Below, in pieces: positions 15,987 to 24,017 of a DNA stretch of 64,000 nucleotides. Source of the DNA: Nocardioides sp. WS12 (GTDB lineage: Bacteria; Actinomycetota; Actinomycetes; Propionibacteriales; Nocardioidaceae); NCBI RefSeq assembly GCF_014108865.1, contig NZ_CP053928.1, positions 186,001 through 250,000 of the forward strand. The letters are read 5' to 3'. A model generated the notes under the pieces. The model was given only the letters and a program-made list of their open reading frames with translations, searched no databases and was not told the origin of the DNA. The translations under genes and the position numbers were made by a program. Numbering within the stretch: the first letter of the stretch is position 1; each line of letters starts with the position of its first letter.

Positions 15987-17441
15987 ATGGCTCTCGTGGA
16001 AGTGACGGACCTGACCGAGCGCCTGCAGTCCGGAGTCTCCGGACCAACGGTTGCCGCCTTCTTCGACTTCGACGGGACCCTGATCGACGGCTACTCCGCA
16101 GCCGCGCTCTACGGACACCGCATGCGCAATCTCGAGGTGGGTCCTGGCGAGTTGCTCCACACCATCCGACTCCTCGCCGGCGGCGAGACCCTCACCGAGG
16201 CACAGTTCGGCGAACTGCTCGAACGCGGGCTGGCCGGATGGGCAGGGCGGCCGGTCGAGGACATCGCCGAACTGGGCGAGCGGCTGTTCCAGCAGGAGAT
16301 CGCCGGCCAGCTCTTCCACGAGACCTTCCGCCTGGTCAAGGCGCACCAGGCCCAGGGCCACACCGTGGTGATCAGCACGTCGGCCACCCGCATGCAGGTC
16401 GAGCCGCTTGCCCGCGAGCTCGGCGTCGAGCACCTGCTGTGCACGGAGCTCGAATCCGAGGGCGGCCTGCTCACCGGCCGCGTCGCCGGTCGCGCTCCTT
16501 GGGGCCCCGGCAAGGAGGCCGCCGTACGCGCCTTCGCGGCCGCACACGACATCGTTCTCGAGGACTCGTTCGCCTACGGCAACGGGGACGAGGACGTCAA
16601 CTTCCTCTCGACCGTGGGCCATCCCCACCCGGTCAACCCGCAGCCCGCTCTCGCCGAGCATGCAAGGAAGCAGGGCTGGTCGACGATCAGCCTCCAGCGC
16701 AAGCCGGGGCGCCTCGACCCGCGCCCCACCCTGCGCACCGCAGCGCTGTACGGCGCCTGGATCGGCTCGTGTGCGACCGGCATGGCCATCGGCAAGCTGC
16801 TCGGAGACGGCCGCCGGGGCAAGGACTTCGCCACGTCGGCGTTCGCCGTCCTCTCTGGCCCGCTGGGCGACGTACAGGTCAAGGTCACCGGCGAGGAGAA
16901 CCTCTGGTCGCACCGACCGGCGGTCTTCCTGATCAACCACCAGAGCGCTCTGATCGACCTCGTCGTCGTTGCCCAGTTGCTCCGCGCCAACCTGAGCGGC
17001 GTCGCCAAGCAGGAGGTCAAGGACATCCCGGTGATGGGCCAGATCATGCAGTGGCTGGACTTCAGCTTCGTCGATCGCGGCAACACCGAGAAGTCCCTCG
17101 CGGAGATGGAGAAGGCGAAGGCACAGTTGCGTTCCGGGACCTCCATCGTGATCTCCCCCGAGGGCACGCGATCGATCACCCCTCAGGTGGGTCCGTTCAA
17201 GAAGGGCCCCTTCCACCTGGCCTGGCAGGCCGAGGTGCCGGTCGTCCCGATCGTGATCCGCAACGCCGGCGAACTGATGTGGCGCAACGCGAAGACGGCA
17301 CGTGCCGGTGTCGTCGAGGTCGTCGTCCATCCGCCGATTCCCACCGCTGACTGGACGAAGGCCGATCTCGACACGACCGTCTCCCGTGTCCACAGCCTGT
17401 ACGTCGACACGCTGGCCAACTGGCCCGCAGAGAAGGGCTGA
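15987..17441 (+). CDS. plsC: HAD-IB phosphatase / 1-acylglycerol-3-phosphate acyltransferase fusion
   Basis: 484-aa two-domain protein. The N-terminal HAD-IB domain has the nucleophile motif FFDFDGTLIDG (Asp27, Asp29), a Ser in ISTSATR and YGNGDEDVNFL as the last HAD motif. The C-terminal LPLAT domain carries NHQSALID near residue 317 (in place of the usual HxxxxD) and SPEGTRS near residue 391. The same fusion in mycobacteria is annotated as phosphoserine phosphatase/PlsC. It should acylate lysophosphatidic acid to phosphatidic acid, and the HAD part could dephosphorylate a lipid intermediate. A GGAAAGGAGC Shine-Dalgarno precedes the ATG. PlsB follows after 5 nt. Confidence 0.93.
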   Translation: MALVEVTDLTERLQSGVSGPTVAAFFDFDGTLIDGYSAAALYGHRMRNLEVGPGELLHTIRLLAGGETLTEAQFGELLERGLAGWAGRPVEDIAELGERLFQQEIAGQLFHETFRLVKAHQAQGHTVVISTSATRMQVEPLARELGVEHLLCTELESEGGLLTGRVAGRAPWGPGKEAAVRAFAAAHDIVLEDSFAYGNGDEDVNFLSTVGHPHPVNPQPALAEHARKQGWSTISLQRKPGRLDPRPTLRTAALYGAWIGSCATGMAIGKLLGDGRRGKDFATSAFAVLSGPLGDVQVKVTGEENLWSHRPAVFLINHQSALIDLVVVAQLLRANLSGVAKQEVKDIPVMGQIMQWLDFSFVDRGNTEKSLAEMEKAKAQLRSGTSIVISPEGTRSITPQVGPFKKGPFHLAWQAEVPVVPIVIRNAGELMWRNAKTARAGVVEVVVHPPIPTADWTKADLDTTVSRVHSLYVDTLANWPAEKG

Positions 17442-17446
17442 TCCCG

Positions 17447-19339
17447 GTGGTGATCAACCGGACCCTTGCCCGCATCCGTCGCATCCGCGAAGCAGACGTC
17501 GACGGCCTCGGCCGCGCCCTGATGGAGCAGCAGGACTTCCGGGACTCGGCAACGGTCCTGGCCGACGACCTGGGCCTGCCCGCCGACGACGTCCTGGCCG
17601 AAGCCGGCGGCTACCTCCGCGAGATGTCGGCGACCCACAGTCCGACGGTGATGGACTGGTGGGACCGCTTCGGCAAGTGGATGTTGCGCGGTTTCGAGGT
17701 CCTCATCGACGAGGACTCGGCCGCACCGCTGCGCGAGCTCAACCGGAACCACTCACTGATCTTCCTGATCTCCCACAAGTCGTACCTCGACGAGTGGGTG
17801 ATCCCGCCGAACCTGGCCCGCCTGGGCGTGAAGACGCCCTACGGCCTGGCCGGCGCGAACCTCGACTTCTTCCCGCTCGGCAACATCGCCCGTCGTACCG
17901 GCATCATCCACATCCGTCGCGCCACCAGCGACCTGCCCGTCTACAAGTTCACGTTGAGGTCGTTCATCGCCTCACTCGTCGGGCAGCACGCGAACCTGAT
18001 CTGGTCGATCGAGGGCGGTCGCTCGCGCACCGGCAAGCTGCGGCCGCCGCGGTTCGGCCTGCTCCGCTACGTCGTCGACGCCGTGGAGAACAACGACACC
18101 GACGACGTCTACCTGGTGCCGGTCTCGGTCATCTACGACCAGTTGCCGACCAGCGAGATCGAGCTGATGACCTCCGAGGCCCGCGGCAAGGGGAAGACCC
18201 CGGAGGACGTCCAGTGGTTCGTCGGCTACCTCCGCGGGCTGGCCGAGCGCCTCGGTCGCGTGTACGTCGACTTCGGCGAACCACTGCCGTTGCGCCAGCG
18301 CCTGGCCGAACTCACCGAGGAGGACGCGACGACGACCCGCGTGGAACGCATCGCCGTCGAGGTGTGCCACCGGATCAACCTGGTGACCCCGGTGACGCCG
18401 AACGCCGTCGTCTGCATCGCACTTCTCGGCGCCGACCGCGCACTCAGCCTCGACGAGATCCTCGACACCGTCCGCCCGCTCGCCAACTACCTCACCGCGC
18501 GCGGCACCCGCACGGCCGGCGCGGCAACCCTCACCGACCGCGCCACCATCCGGCGGGCCTGTCAGGACCTGGTCTCCTCCGGGGTGCTGACCAGTTTCAC
18601 CGCGGCCACGACGGTCTGGGGCATCGCGCCCGACCAGCACCTCACCGCCGGCATCTACCGCAACACCGCCATCCACACCCTGGTCAACCGTGCCATCGTC
18701 GAGATCGTGCTGGGCGGCATAGCCGACGGCGTGTACGCCGAAGGGGAGCCGGCGTGGGAGAGCGCGCTGGCGATGCGCGACCTGCTCAAGTTCGACTTCT
18801 TCTTCGAGAATCGGGCCTCCTTCGCGGTCGAGCTCGCCAACGAGCTGACCCTGATGGACCCGTCCCGGTCGCCCGCCACCGAGCCCACCGCCGAGGACGC
18901 CAACTGCTACCTCGCGCAGACGCGTCCGCTGCTGGCCCATCTGGTGCTGCGGCCGTTCATCGATGCCTACGCGATCGTTGCCCACGAGCTGGTCGACGCG
19001 GACTCGATCGGGGTCGACTCCGACGAGTTCGTGGCTCGCTGCCTGACCATCGGCCAGCAGTGGGCCCTGCAGCGACGGATCGCGAGCGCCGAGTCACTCT
19101 CCGGCGAGATGTTCAGCACCGCGTTGCGTCTCGCGCGTCACCGCGGGCTGATCGACCCGCCGGAGGGAACCACGAGCGAGGAGCTCTGGCATCGCCGCGA
19201 GGACTTCGTACGCGAGGTCGAGCTGGTGCGTGCGCGCATCGCCGCGGTGGCGGGTCGGGCCGTGGCCCGGGAGTCGGCCTACGTCAGGCTCCGGCCAGAA
19301 CCGGCTCGGCTCCGGTCAACGACGCCGCAAGGCCGTTGA
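17447..19339 (+). CDS. plsB: Glycerol-3-phosphate 1-O-acyltransferase
   Basis: 630-aa membrane-associated acyltransferase that puts the first acyl chain on glycerol-3-phosphate. Motif I is LISHKSYLDEW near residue 108. GIIHIRR and the phosphate-binding WSIEGGRSRTGK (around 186-197) follow, then YLVPVSVIYDQLP. Length and order match bacterial PlsB, not the small PlsY type. It starts with GTG five nt after the PlsC stop, so the two are an operon. Its last 56 bp overlap the convergent nitronate monooxygenase gene. Confidence 0.93.
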   Translation: MVINRTLARIRRIREADVDGLGRALMEQQDFRDSATVLADDLGLPADDVLAEAGGYLREMSATHSPTVMDWWDRFGKWMLRGFEVLIDEDSAAPLRELNRNHSLIFLISHKSYLDEWVIPPNLARLGVKTPYGLAGANLDFFPLGNIARRTGIIHIRRATSDLPVYKFTLRSFIASLVGQHANLIWSIEGGRSRTGKLRPPRFGLLRYVVDAVENNDTDDVYLVPVSVIYDQLPTSEIELMTSEARGKGKTPEDVQWFVGYLRGLAERLGRVYVDFGEPLPLRQRLAELTEEDATTTRVERIAVEVCHRINLVTPVTPNAVVCIALLGADRALSLDEILDTVRPLANYLTARGTRTAGAATLTDRATIRRACQDLVSSGVLTSFTAATTVWGIAPDQHLTAGIYRNTAIHTLVNRAIVEIVLGGIADGVYAEGEPAWESALAMRDLLKFDFFFENRASFAVELANELTLMDPSRSPATEPTAEDANCYLAQTRPLLAHLVLRPFIDAYAIVAHELVDADSIGVDSDEFVARCLTIGQQWALQRRIASAESLSGEMFSTALRLARHRGLIDPPEGTTSEELWHRREDFVREVELVRARIAAVAGRAVARESAYVRLRPEPARLRSTTPQGR

Positions 19340-20351
19340 GCACGTCCGCCGCCTCCTGCGCCATCCGCGGCACGAACTCCGCGACGTCGACCAGGTCGTT
19401 GATGGCCGACGCCACCTGACCGGTCATCACGATGCTGTTGATCGTGTCGCCGGTGGTCTGGGCGCGCTGCATCGACTCGATCTTCCAGCGGACCAGCGCC
19501 ACGGGGTCGAGCGGCGCGTCGCCCGAGGTGTGGTCGAGCAGGGCCTCGGACGCTGCATTGCGCAGGCCCCGGCACGGACCGTAGACACCGTCGAACGCGA
19601 CGTCGTCACCCTCCTTGGCATCGAGTAGCGCCTGGATGTAGCCGGGGTGCCAGTCGGAGTTGTCGTGGCTGGTGATGAAGCGTGTCCCCATCGCGACGCC
19701 GTCGGCGCCCATGGCCAGTGCGGCCGCAAGGCCCCGGCCGTCGCGGGCACCCCCGGTGAGCAGGACCGGTACGTCGACCGCCTCGGTGATGCTCGGCACC
19801 AGCACGTAGGTGTGGACCTTGGCTGCTGGCGCGTGGCCGCCCATTTCGAAGCCGGCCGCAAGGACGACGTCGACCCCCGCTTCGGCTGCCTTGATGGCCT
19901 GCCGGGTGGCGCCGACCTTGTGCTGGTGGATCATCCCGGCGTCCTTGATCATCCCGATGTAGTCACCCGGGAAGCCGGCCGAGGTCGTCATCACGGTGAG
20001 CCGACGCGCGATCTCGCTGTCGCTACGACGTGCCTCCAGCACCATCCGGATGTAGCTGTCGGTGAAGGGGAGGACCTTGCCGGCGGCGTCGACCCCGACC
20101 GGAATGTTCACCGCGAACGGCTTGTCGGTCAGTGACGCGCACTCCTCGATGTGCTGCCGAAAGGTGCGGGCGCCGCTCTCGATGTCCTCGGGCATACCGG
20201 GCATCGACACCGTGCCGAGACCGCCGGCGTTGGACACCGCAGCAGCGAGCCGCGGGGTGCGGAACGGCCCCAGTCCCTCCTGGACGATCGGGTGTCGGAC
20301 GCCCACCAGGCGGGTCCACCGGTTGCTGATCGGCGCTGCGGCGTTGGTCAT
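19284..20351 (-). CDS. Nitronate monooxygenase-like FMN oxidoreductase
   Basis: 355-aa FMN TIM-barrel protein of the 2-nitropropane dioxygenase/enoyl-ACP reductase II family. VQEGLGPFRTPRLAAAVSNAGGLG near the N-terminus, AAEAGVDVVLAAGFEMGGH (phosphate region with the catalytic-type His) and LLTGGARDGRGLAAALAMGADGVAMGTRF are all present. Family members oxidise nitronates; in actinobacterial steroid ring C/D catabolism a relative (IpdC) acts on a CoA-bound ring intermediate, which would fit this island better. Divergently transcribed from the dehydratase-like operon with a 102-bp shared region. Which of the two functions applies is undecided. Confidence 0.87.
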   Translation of the reverse strand: MTNAAAPISNRWTRLVGVRHPIVQEGLGPFRTPRLAAAVSNAGGLGTVSMPGMPEDIESGARTFRQHIEECASLTDKPFAVNIPVGVDAAGKVLPFTDSYIRMVLEARRSDSEIARRLTVMTTSAGFPGDYIGMIKDAGMIHQHKVGATRQAIKAAEAGVDVVLAAGFEMGGHAPAAKVHTYVLVPSITEAVDVPVLLTGGARDGRGLAAALAMGADGVAMGTRFITSHDNSDWHPGYIQALLDAKEGDDVAFDGVYGPCRGLRNAASEALLDHTSGDAPLDPVALVRWKIESMQRAQTTGDTINSIVMTGQVASAINDLVDVAEFVPRMAQEAADVLNGLAASLTGAEPVLAGA

Positions 20352-20422
20352 CGGAATGCTCCTCTGGGGTTCACGGACGTTGGTTCATGTTATACACTTT
20401 CGATGACTGAATATCCAGATCC

Positions 20423-20436
20423 GTCACACAAGTGAC
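20423..20436. promoter_or_regulatory. Inverted repeat upstream of dehydratase-like operon
   Basis: GTCAC-ACAA-GTGAC lies 17 nt before the ATG at 20454, in the short region shared with the divergent flavoprotein gene. A TATACA-like -10 candidate occurs around 20390. The repeat could be an operator; no TGGTC-type palindrome is present here. Confidence 0.4.
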
Positions 20437-20453
20437 GTGGGAGCGAGGACCAG

Positions 20454-21617
20454 ATGAGCAGCGGAGCAGCAGCGCTCGAGGCATTGCGGGCCGTGGCCCG
20501 TGATCCCCGGAGCCACATCGAGGCCTGGCGATCGATCCACCCGGACCGCAAGGTGCTGGGAGTGCTGCCGATGAACTTCCCGCGCGAACTCGCCCACGCG
20601 GCGGGCGTGATGGCCGTGATCGTCCCCGACGACCAGGAGCCGGTGACCGAGGGCCGTGCGTTCCTGCCGGAGTTCTACTGCGGCTACACCCGCAACCTCG
20701 CGGACCAGGCAGCCACCGGTCGATTCGACCAGTACGACGCCCTGTTCGTCGCCGATCACTGCATCCAGTTGCTCGGCTCGGCCGACGTCGTACGAGCGTT
20801 GGAGCCGACCCGGCCGGTGTTCCTGGGGCAGCTCATCAGTTCGATGAGCGACCCGTGGGCCGGCCGCAAGACGACCGAGATGATGGTCACGCTGCGCACC
20901 GAGGTGGAGACTTTCGCCGGAGCGGCCATCGATGACGACGTACTGGCGGCGAGCATCCGCTCCTTCAATCGCGACCGCGACCTGATGCGCCAGATCTTCG
21001 ACGCACGCACTGCTGGGGACACTGCGTTCAGCCCGGTCGAGTTGCAGGACATCGTCGCCTCGGCGCAGATCATGGACCCCGACGAGCACCACGACCTGCT
21101 CGCCCAGGTCGTCGCCGATCGCGCTCCCCGGACGCGCGACGGCCGGATCCGCGTGCACCTGTCCGGACACCTCTGCCACGCCCCTCGCCGCGAACTGCTC
21201 GAGGTGATCGAGGAGGTCGGTGCGGTGATCGTCGACGACGACCTGTGGACCGGGCGCCGATATCTCCAGACGGGCATGGACGAATCACTTGCCCCGATGG
21301 ACGCCCTCGCCCAGTGGTACGGCGGCCGCAACACTGCGCTGCCCTGCCCGACCCGTGTGCAGCACGACGTGGACTGGGACGCCTGGCTCCTGGACGCCGT
21401 ACGACGTAGCGGGGCGGAGGCCGTCGTCCACCTGATGCCGAAGTTCTGCGAGCCGCACATGCTCTATTACCCCGAACTGCGCAGCGCCCTCGACGAGGCC
21501 GGTGTCCCCCAGCTCCTCATCGAGACCGAGCACGAGGGCATCCCCCTCGAATCGTTCCGCACCCGGCTCGAGGCGCTGATCGAGCGCACCCACCGCAACC
21601 GTCCTGCCTACGCCTGA
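20454..21617 (+). CDS. Benzoyl-CoA reductase/2-hydroxyacyl-CoA dehydratase subunit, BcrC/BadD-like
   Basis: 387-aa protein of the FGGY-free BcrC/HgdB family, whose members bind a [4Fe-4S] cluster and, with a sister subunit, reduce or dehydrate acyl-CoA esters by one-electron ketyl chemistry. Candidate cluster ligands are Cys76 (FYCGYTR), Cys103 (DHCIQLLG) and Cys332 (KFCEPHMLYYP), the spacing seen in the family. The C-terminal block LLIETEHEGIPLESFRTRLEAL is characteristic. GGGAGCGAGGA precedes the ATG. First of three tightly packed genes (19-nt gap, then a 4-nt overlap). The true substrate is unknown. This enzyme class is usually oxygen-sensitive, unexpected among aerobic-type neighbours. 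Confidence 0.85.
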   Translation: MSSGAAALEALRAVARDPRSHIEAWRSIHPDRKVLGVLPMNFPRELAHAAGVMAVIVPDDQEPVTEGRAFLPEFYCGYTRNLADQAATGRFDQYDALFVADHCIQLLGSADVVRALEPTRPVFLGQLISSMSDPWAGRKTTEMMVTLRTEVETFAGAAIDDDVLAASIRSFNRDRDLMRQIFDARTAGDTAFSPVELQDIVASAQIMDPDEHHDLLAQVVADRAPRTRDGRIRVHLSGHLCHAPRRELLEVIEEVGAVIVDDDLWTGRRYLQTGMDESLAPMDALAQWYGGRNTALPCPTRVQHDVDWDAWLLDAVRRSGAEAVVHLMPKFCEPHMLYYPELRSALDEAGVPQLLIETEHEGIPLESFRTRLEALIERTHRNRPAYA

Positions 21618-21636
21618 CCGACCGAGGAGTCCACCG

Positions 21637-22989
21637 ATGACAGCCACCCTGAACACCCCCGTTACCCCCGTGACCGACCGCACGAACCGCCTGACCTCGA
21701 CCAAGAAGGGCGGTCAGATGGTCGCCGACTACTGGGAGGACCTCTTCACCGCGCGCGAGCGCGGCAAGCAGATCGTCTGGTACAACGGCGGCGCCCTGAA
21801 CCCGATCTTCCAGGCCGCCGGTGTGGCCTGGTGCCACGGCGAGGCGTTCGCTGCCCGCCTCGCCGCCCAAGGGCTCGAGGGCCCGGCTCAACTCGCCGGC
21901 GCGGAGCACGGTTACAACGCCGAGCTCTGCTCGTACTCCCGCACCCACCTGGGTTGCGCAGTCCTGACCGTGCAGGGCGACGAGGGCATCAACACCGGCG
22001 TTGTCGGCGCGCACGACCAGGCCGAGCTCGCCTCCCGACTGCCCGCCCCCGACTTCTTCGTCAACAACTACGCCGGCTGCAGCACCGGCCAGCAGTGGGA
22101 CGAGATCTCCTACCGGGTCTTCGACAAGGAGGTGCCGATCTTCAACATCTCCCACCCGTTCCTGTGGGGCAACAAGCCCGACTCGGGTTACCTCAAGGGC
22201 GAGGAGTGGGAGTCGGCGTCGCACTACGTGCGCGACCAGCTGCTCGACCTGATAACGTGGCTCGAGGAGAAGACCGGCAACCCGTTCGACTGGGACATGC
22301 TGCGCGAGTCGATGACCTACATCAAGAAGGCCGCCGAGCTGCGCCGCGAAGGCCTCGAACTCTGCAAGGCCAAGCCCGCGCCGGCGACCTTCTGGGACTG
22401 GATCTCCGCGATCGCCCCGATCAACTTCCTGCCCGGCAACCAGGAGCTCGTCGACTACTTCCAGTCGGTGCGCGACGAGATCCAGGACCGCGTCGACAAG
22501 GGCATCTCCGGCGTCGAGAACGAAAAGTACCGGGTGTACTTCGACGGCATCATGAACTGGAACAAGCTCGGCTTCCTTTCACGCAAGTTCGCCGAGCACG
22601 GCGTCGCCGTCCTTGCCGGCCGCTACATCACCAACGCGTTCTGGCAGGAGCCGCAGCTGATCGACACCGAGGACCCGCTGCTCGGCATGGCCCAGCACTA
22701 CCTGTTGTGCCCCACCAACCACGGCACCAAGACGCTCGACTACCTCACCCTGCGCGACTGCGAGGAGTACGACGTCGACGGCATCGTCTTCCACTCGACC
22801 CGCACCTGCCGGGCGTTCACCGGCCCCCAGCGGCTGCTGGCCCGGTCGGCCCAGAACAACCTCGGCATCCCGTCGATCTTCTTCGAGGGCGACGTCGCGG
22901 ACGCCTCTTTCTACAAGGAGGAGATCCTCGAGAGCCGGCTCGCCGCGATGCTCGAGGGGATCGACGTCAAGCGAACCCAGGCGTCATGA
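21637..22989 (+). CDS. Benzoyl-CoA reductase/2-hydroxyacyl-CoA dehydratase subunit, BcrB/BadE-like
   Basis: 450-aa partner subunit. Candidate cluster cysteines are Cys98 (AELCSYSR), Cys148 (NYAGCSTGQQWDE) and Cys391 (HSTRTCRAFTG). FFEGDVADASFYKEE near residue 415 is the conserved substrate/cluster region and YFDGIMNWN another family block. It would form the heterodimeric catalytic core with the preceding protein. GAGGAG lies ten nt before the ATG. The stop overlaps the activator start as ATGA. Sequence style is nearer BcrB than HgdA, but with only one activator gene in the operon the assembly looks like a 2-hydroxyacyl-CoA dehydratase. I leave the reaction open. Confidence 0.85.
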   Translation: MTATLNTPVTPVTDRTNRLTSTKKGGQMVADYWEDLFTARERGKQIVWYNGGALNPIFQAAGVAWCHGEAFAARLAAQGLEGPAQLAGAEHGYNAELCSYSRTHLGCAVLTVQGDEGINTGVVGAHDQAELASRLPAPDFFVNNYAGCSTGQQWDEISYRVFDKEVPIFNISHPFLWGNKPDSGYLKGEEWESASHYVRDQLLDLITWLEEKTGNPFDWDMLRESMTYIKKAAELRREGLELCKAKPAPATFWDWISAIAPINFLPGNQELVDYFQSVRDEIQDRVDKGISGVENEKYRVYFDGIMNWNKLGFLSRKFAEHGVAVLAGRYITNAFWQEPQLIDTEDPLLGMAQHYLLCPTNHGTKTLDYLTLRDCEEYDVDGIVFHSTRTCRAFTGPQRLLARSAQNNLGIPSIFFEGDVADASFYKEEILESRLAAMLEGIDVKRTQAS

Positions 22990-23927
22990 CCGCGGGCCCG
23001 TTCTATCTCGGCGCCGACCTCGGCTCGACGACAGCCAAAGCCGTCGTGATCGACGGCGAGGGGGCGATCGTGTCATCGAGCACGATCGCCATGGGCGCGG
23101 TGTCGCGCGCCGGCATGCAGAAGGCGGTCGACGAGGCGCTCGCGTCTGCCGGGATCACGACGGCCGACCTGTCCGGCACCATCTCGACCGGCTACGGCCG
23201 GCGACTGGTGCCGGGCGCGCAGCGGTCCTTCACCGAGATCACCTGCCACGCGCGGGGCACCGCCGCGATGGTCCCGGGCGTGCGCCTGGTCATCGACATC
23301 GGCGGCCAGGACTCCAAGGCGATCACCGTCGACGACGACGGCCTGGTGCAGGAGTTCGCGATGAACGACCGATGCGCGAGTGGCACCGGGCGGTTCTACG
23401 AGGTGCTGGCCCAGTCCATCGACGTGCCCCTCGAGGAGGTCGGCGCCCTGGCACTGACCGGGAGCAACGACCTCGAGGTCTCCACGATGTGCGCCACCTT
23501 CGCGGAAACCGAGATCGTCTCGCTGCTCGCGCAGGACGCACCGATCGCGGATATCGCATCCTCGGTCCACCGCGCCATCGCGGCACGCACCCTCGCACTG
23601 GTTGCGCAGGTGGGCCGCCACACGCCCGTCGTACTCACCGGCGGGGTTGCCCAGAACCCCGCAGCCGTGGCCTTCCTGGCCCGCGCGCTGAACACCGAGG
23701 TGCTCGTCCCCGCACACCCGCAGATCACCGGTGCGTATGGCGCCGCGCTGCTGGCTCGGGACGCGGACAAGCGCGGTCGGGTCGTCGTCGACGACGTGGC
23801 GGGCGCCGACCACCTGTTCCCGCGGCCGAGCGAACCGCACTCGTGCGGGTCGTGCGACGGAACATTGACCGGGACCGGCAGCAGTACGAGCGTGGACCTC
23901 GGACTGCCCGTCCGCCTCGGCGGCTGA
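22986..23927 (+). CDS. ATP-dependent activator of dehydratase/reductase (BadF/BcrA/HgdC family)
   Basis: 313-aa ASKHA ATPase that injects an electron into the dehydratase core on ATP hydrolysis. GADLGSTTAKAVVID is the phosphate-1 motif, IDIGGQDSKAI the phosphate-2 motif and LTGGVAQNPAAV the adenosine region. The homodimer-bridging [4Fe-4S] ligands are Cys130 (NDRCASGTG) and Cys169 (STMCATFAE). Their 39-residue spacing equals that of HgdC. Unlike BcrA/BcrD, which form a heterodimer, only one gene is present, implying a homodimer. The C-terminus has an extra tail of about 40 residues with a Cys-x-x-Cys (SCGSCDG) that the family normally lacks. Translationally coupled to the upstream subunit. 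Confidence 0.88.
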   Translation: MTAGPFYLGADLGSTTAKAVVIDGEGAIVSSSTIAMGAVSRAGMQKAVDEALASAGITTADLSGTISTGYGRRLVPGAQRSFTEITCHARGTAAMVPGVRLVIDIGGQDSKAITVDDDGLVQEFAMNDRCASGTGRFYEVLAQSIDVPLEEVGALALTGSNDLEVSTMCATFAETEIVSLLAQDAPIADIASSVHRAIAARTLALVAQVGRHTPVVLTGGVAQNPAAVAFLARALNTEVLVPAHPQITGAYGAALLARDADKRGRVVVDDVAGADHLFPRPSEPHSCGSCDGTLTGTGSSTSVDLGLPVRLGG

Positions 23928-23940
23928 ACGCCCACGCCGG

Positions 23941-24007
23941 TCGAGGTGGGAGCGCAGCCTGTGGACAGATCACCTCGATCCGGCGGCAGTGTCGGAGGTC
24001 GGTGATC
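23941..24007. repeat. Two overlapping inverted repeats after the activator gene
   Basis: TCGAGGTG (23941-23948) pairs with CACCTCGA (23971-23978). GATCACC (23968-23974) pairs with GGTGATC (24001-24007). The two stems share CACC, so only one can form at a time. The position between two rightward genes could be a terminator, but loops are 22 and 26 nt. Confidence 0.3.
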
Positions 24008-24017
24008 CAATACCTGT

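Noticed and set aside
17302..19419. Rightward open frame of 705 codons in another frame of PlsC and PlsB
   Set aside because: Arg/Pro-rich alternate frame; PlsB has intact acyltransferase motifs in its own frame.
20454..23927. Classic four-subunit benzoyl-CoA reductase (BcrABCD)
   Set aside because: Only one activator-type gene is present, while BcrA and BcrD are separate subunits. I therefore report it only as a related system.
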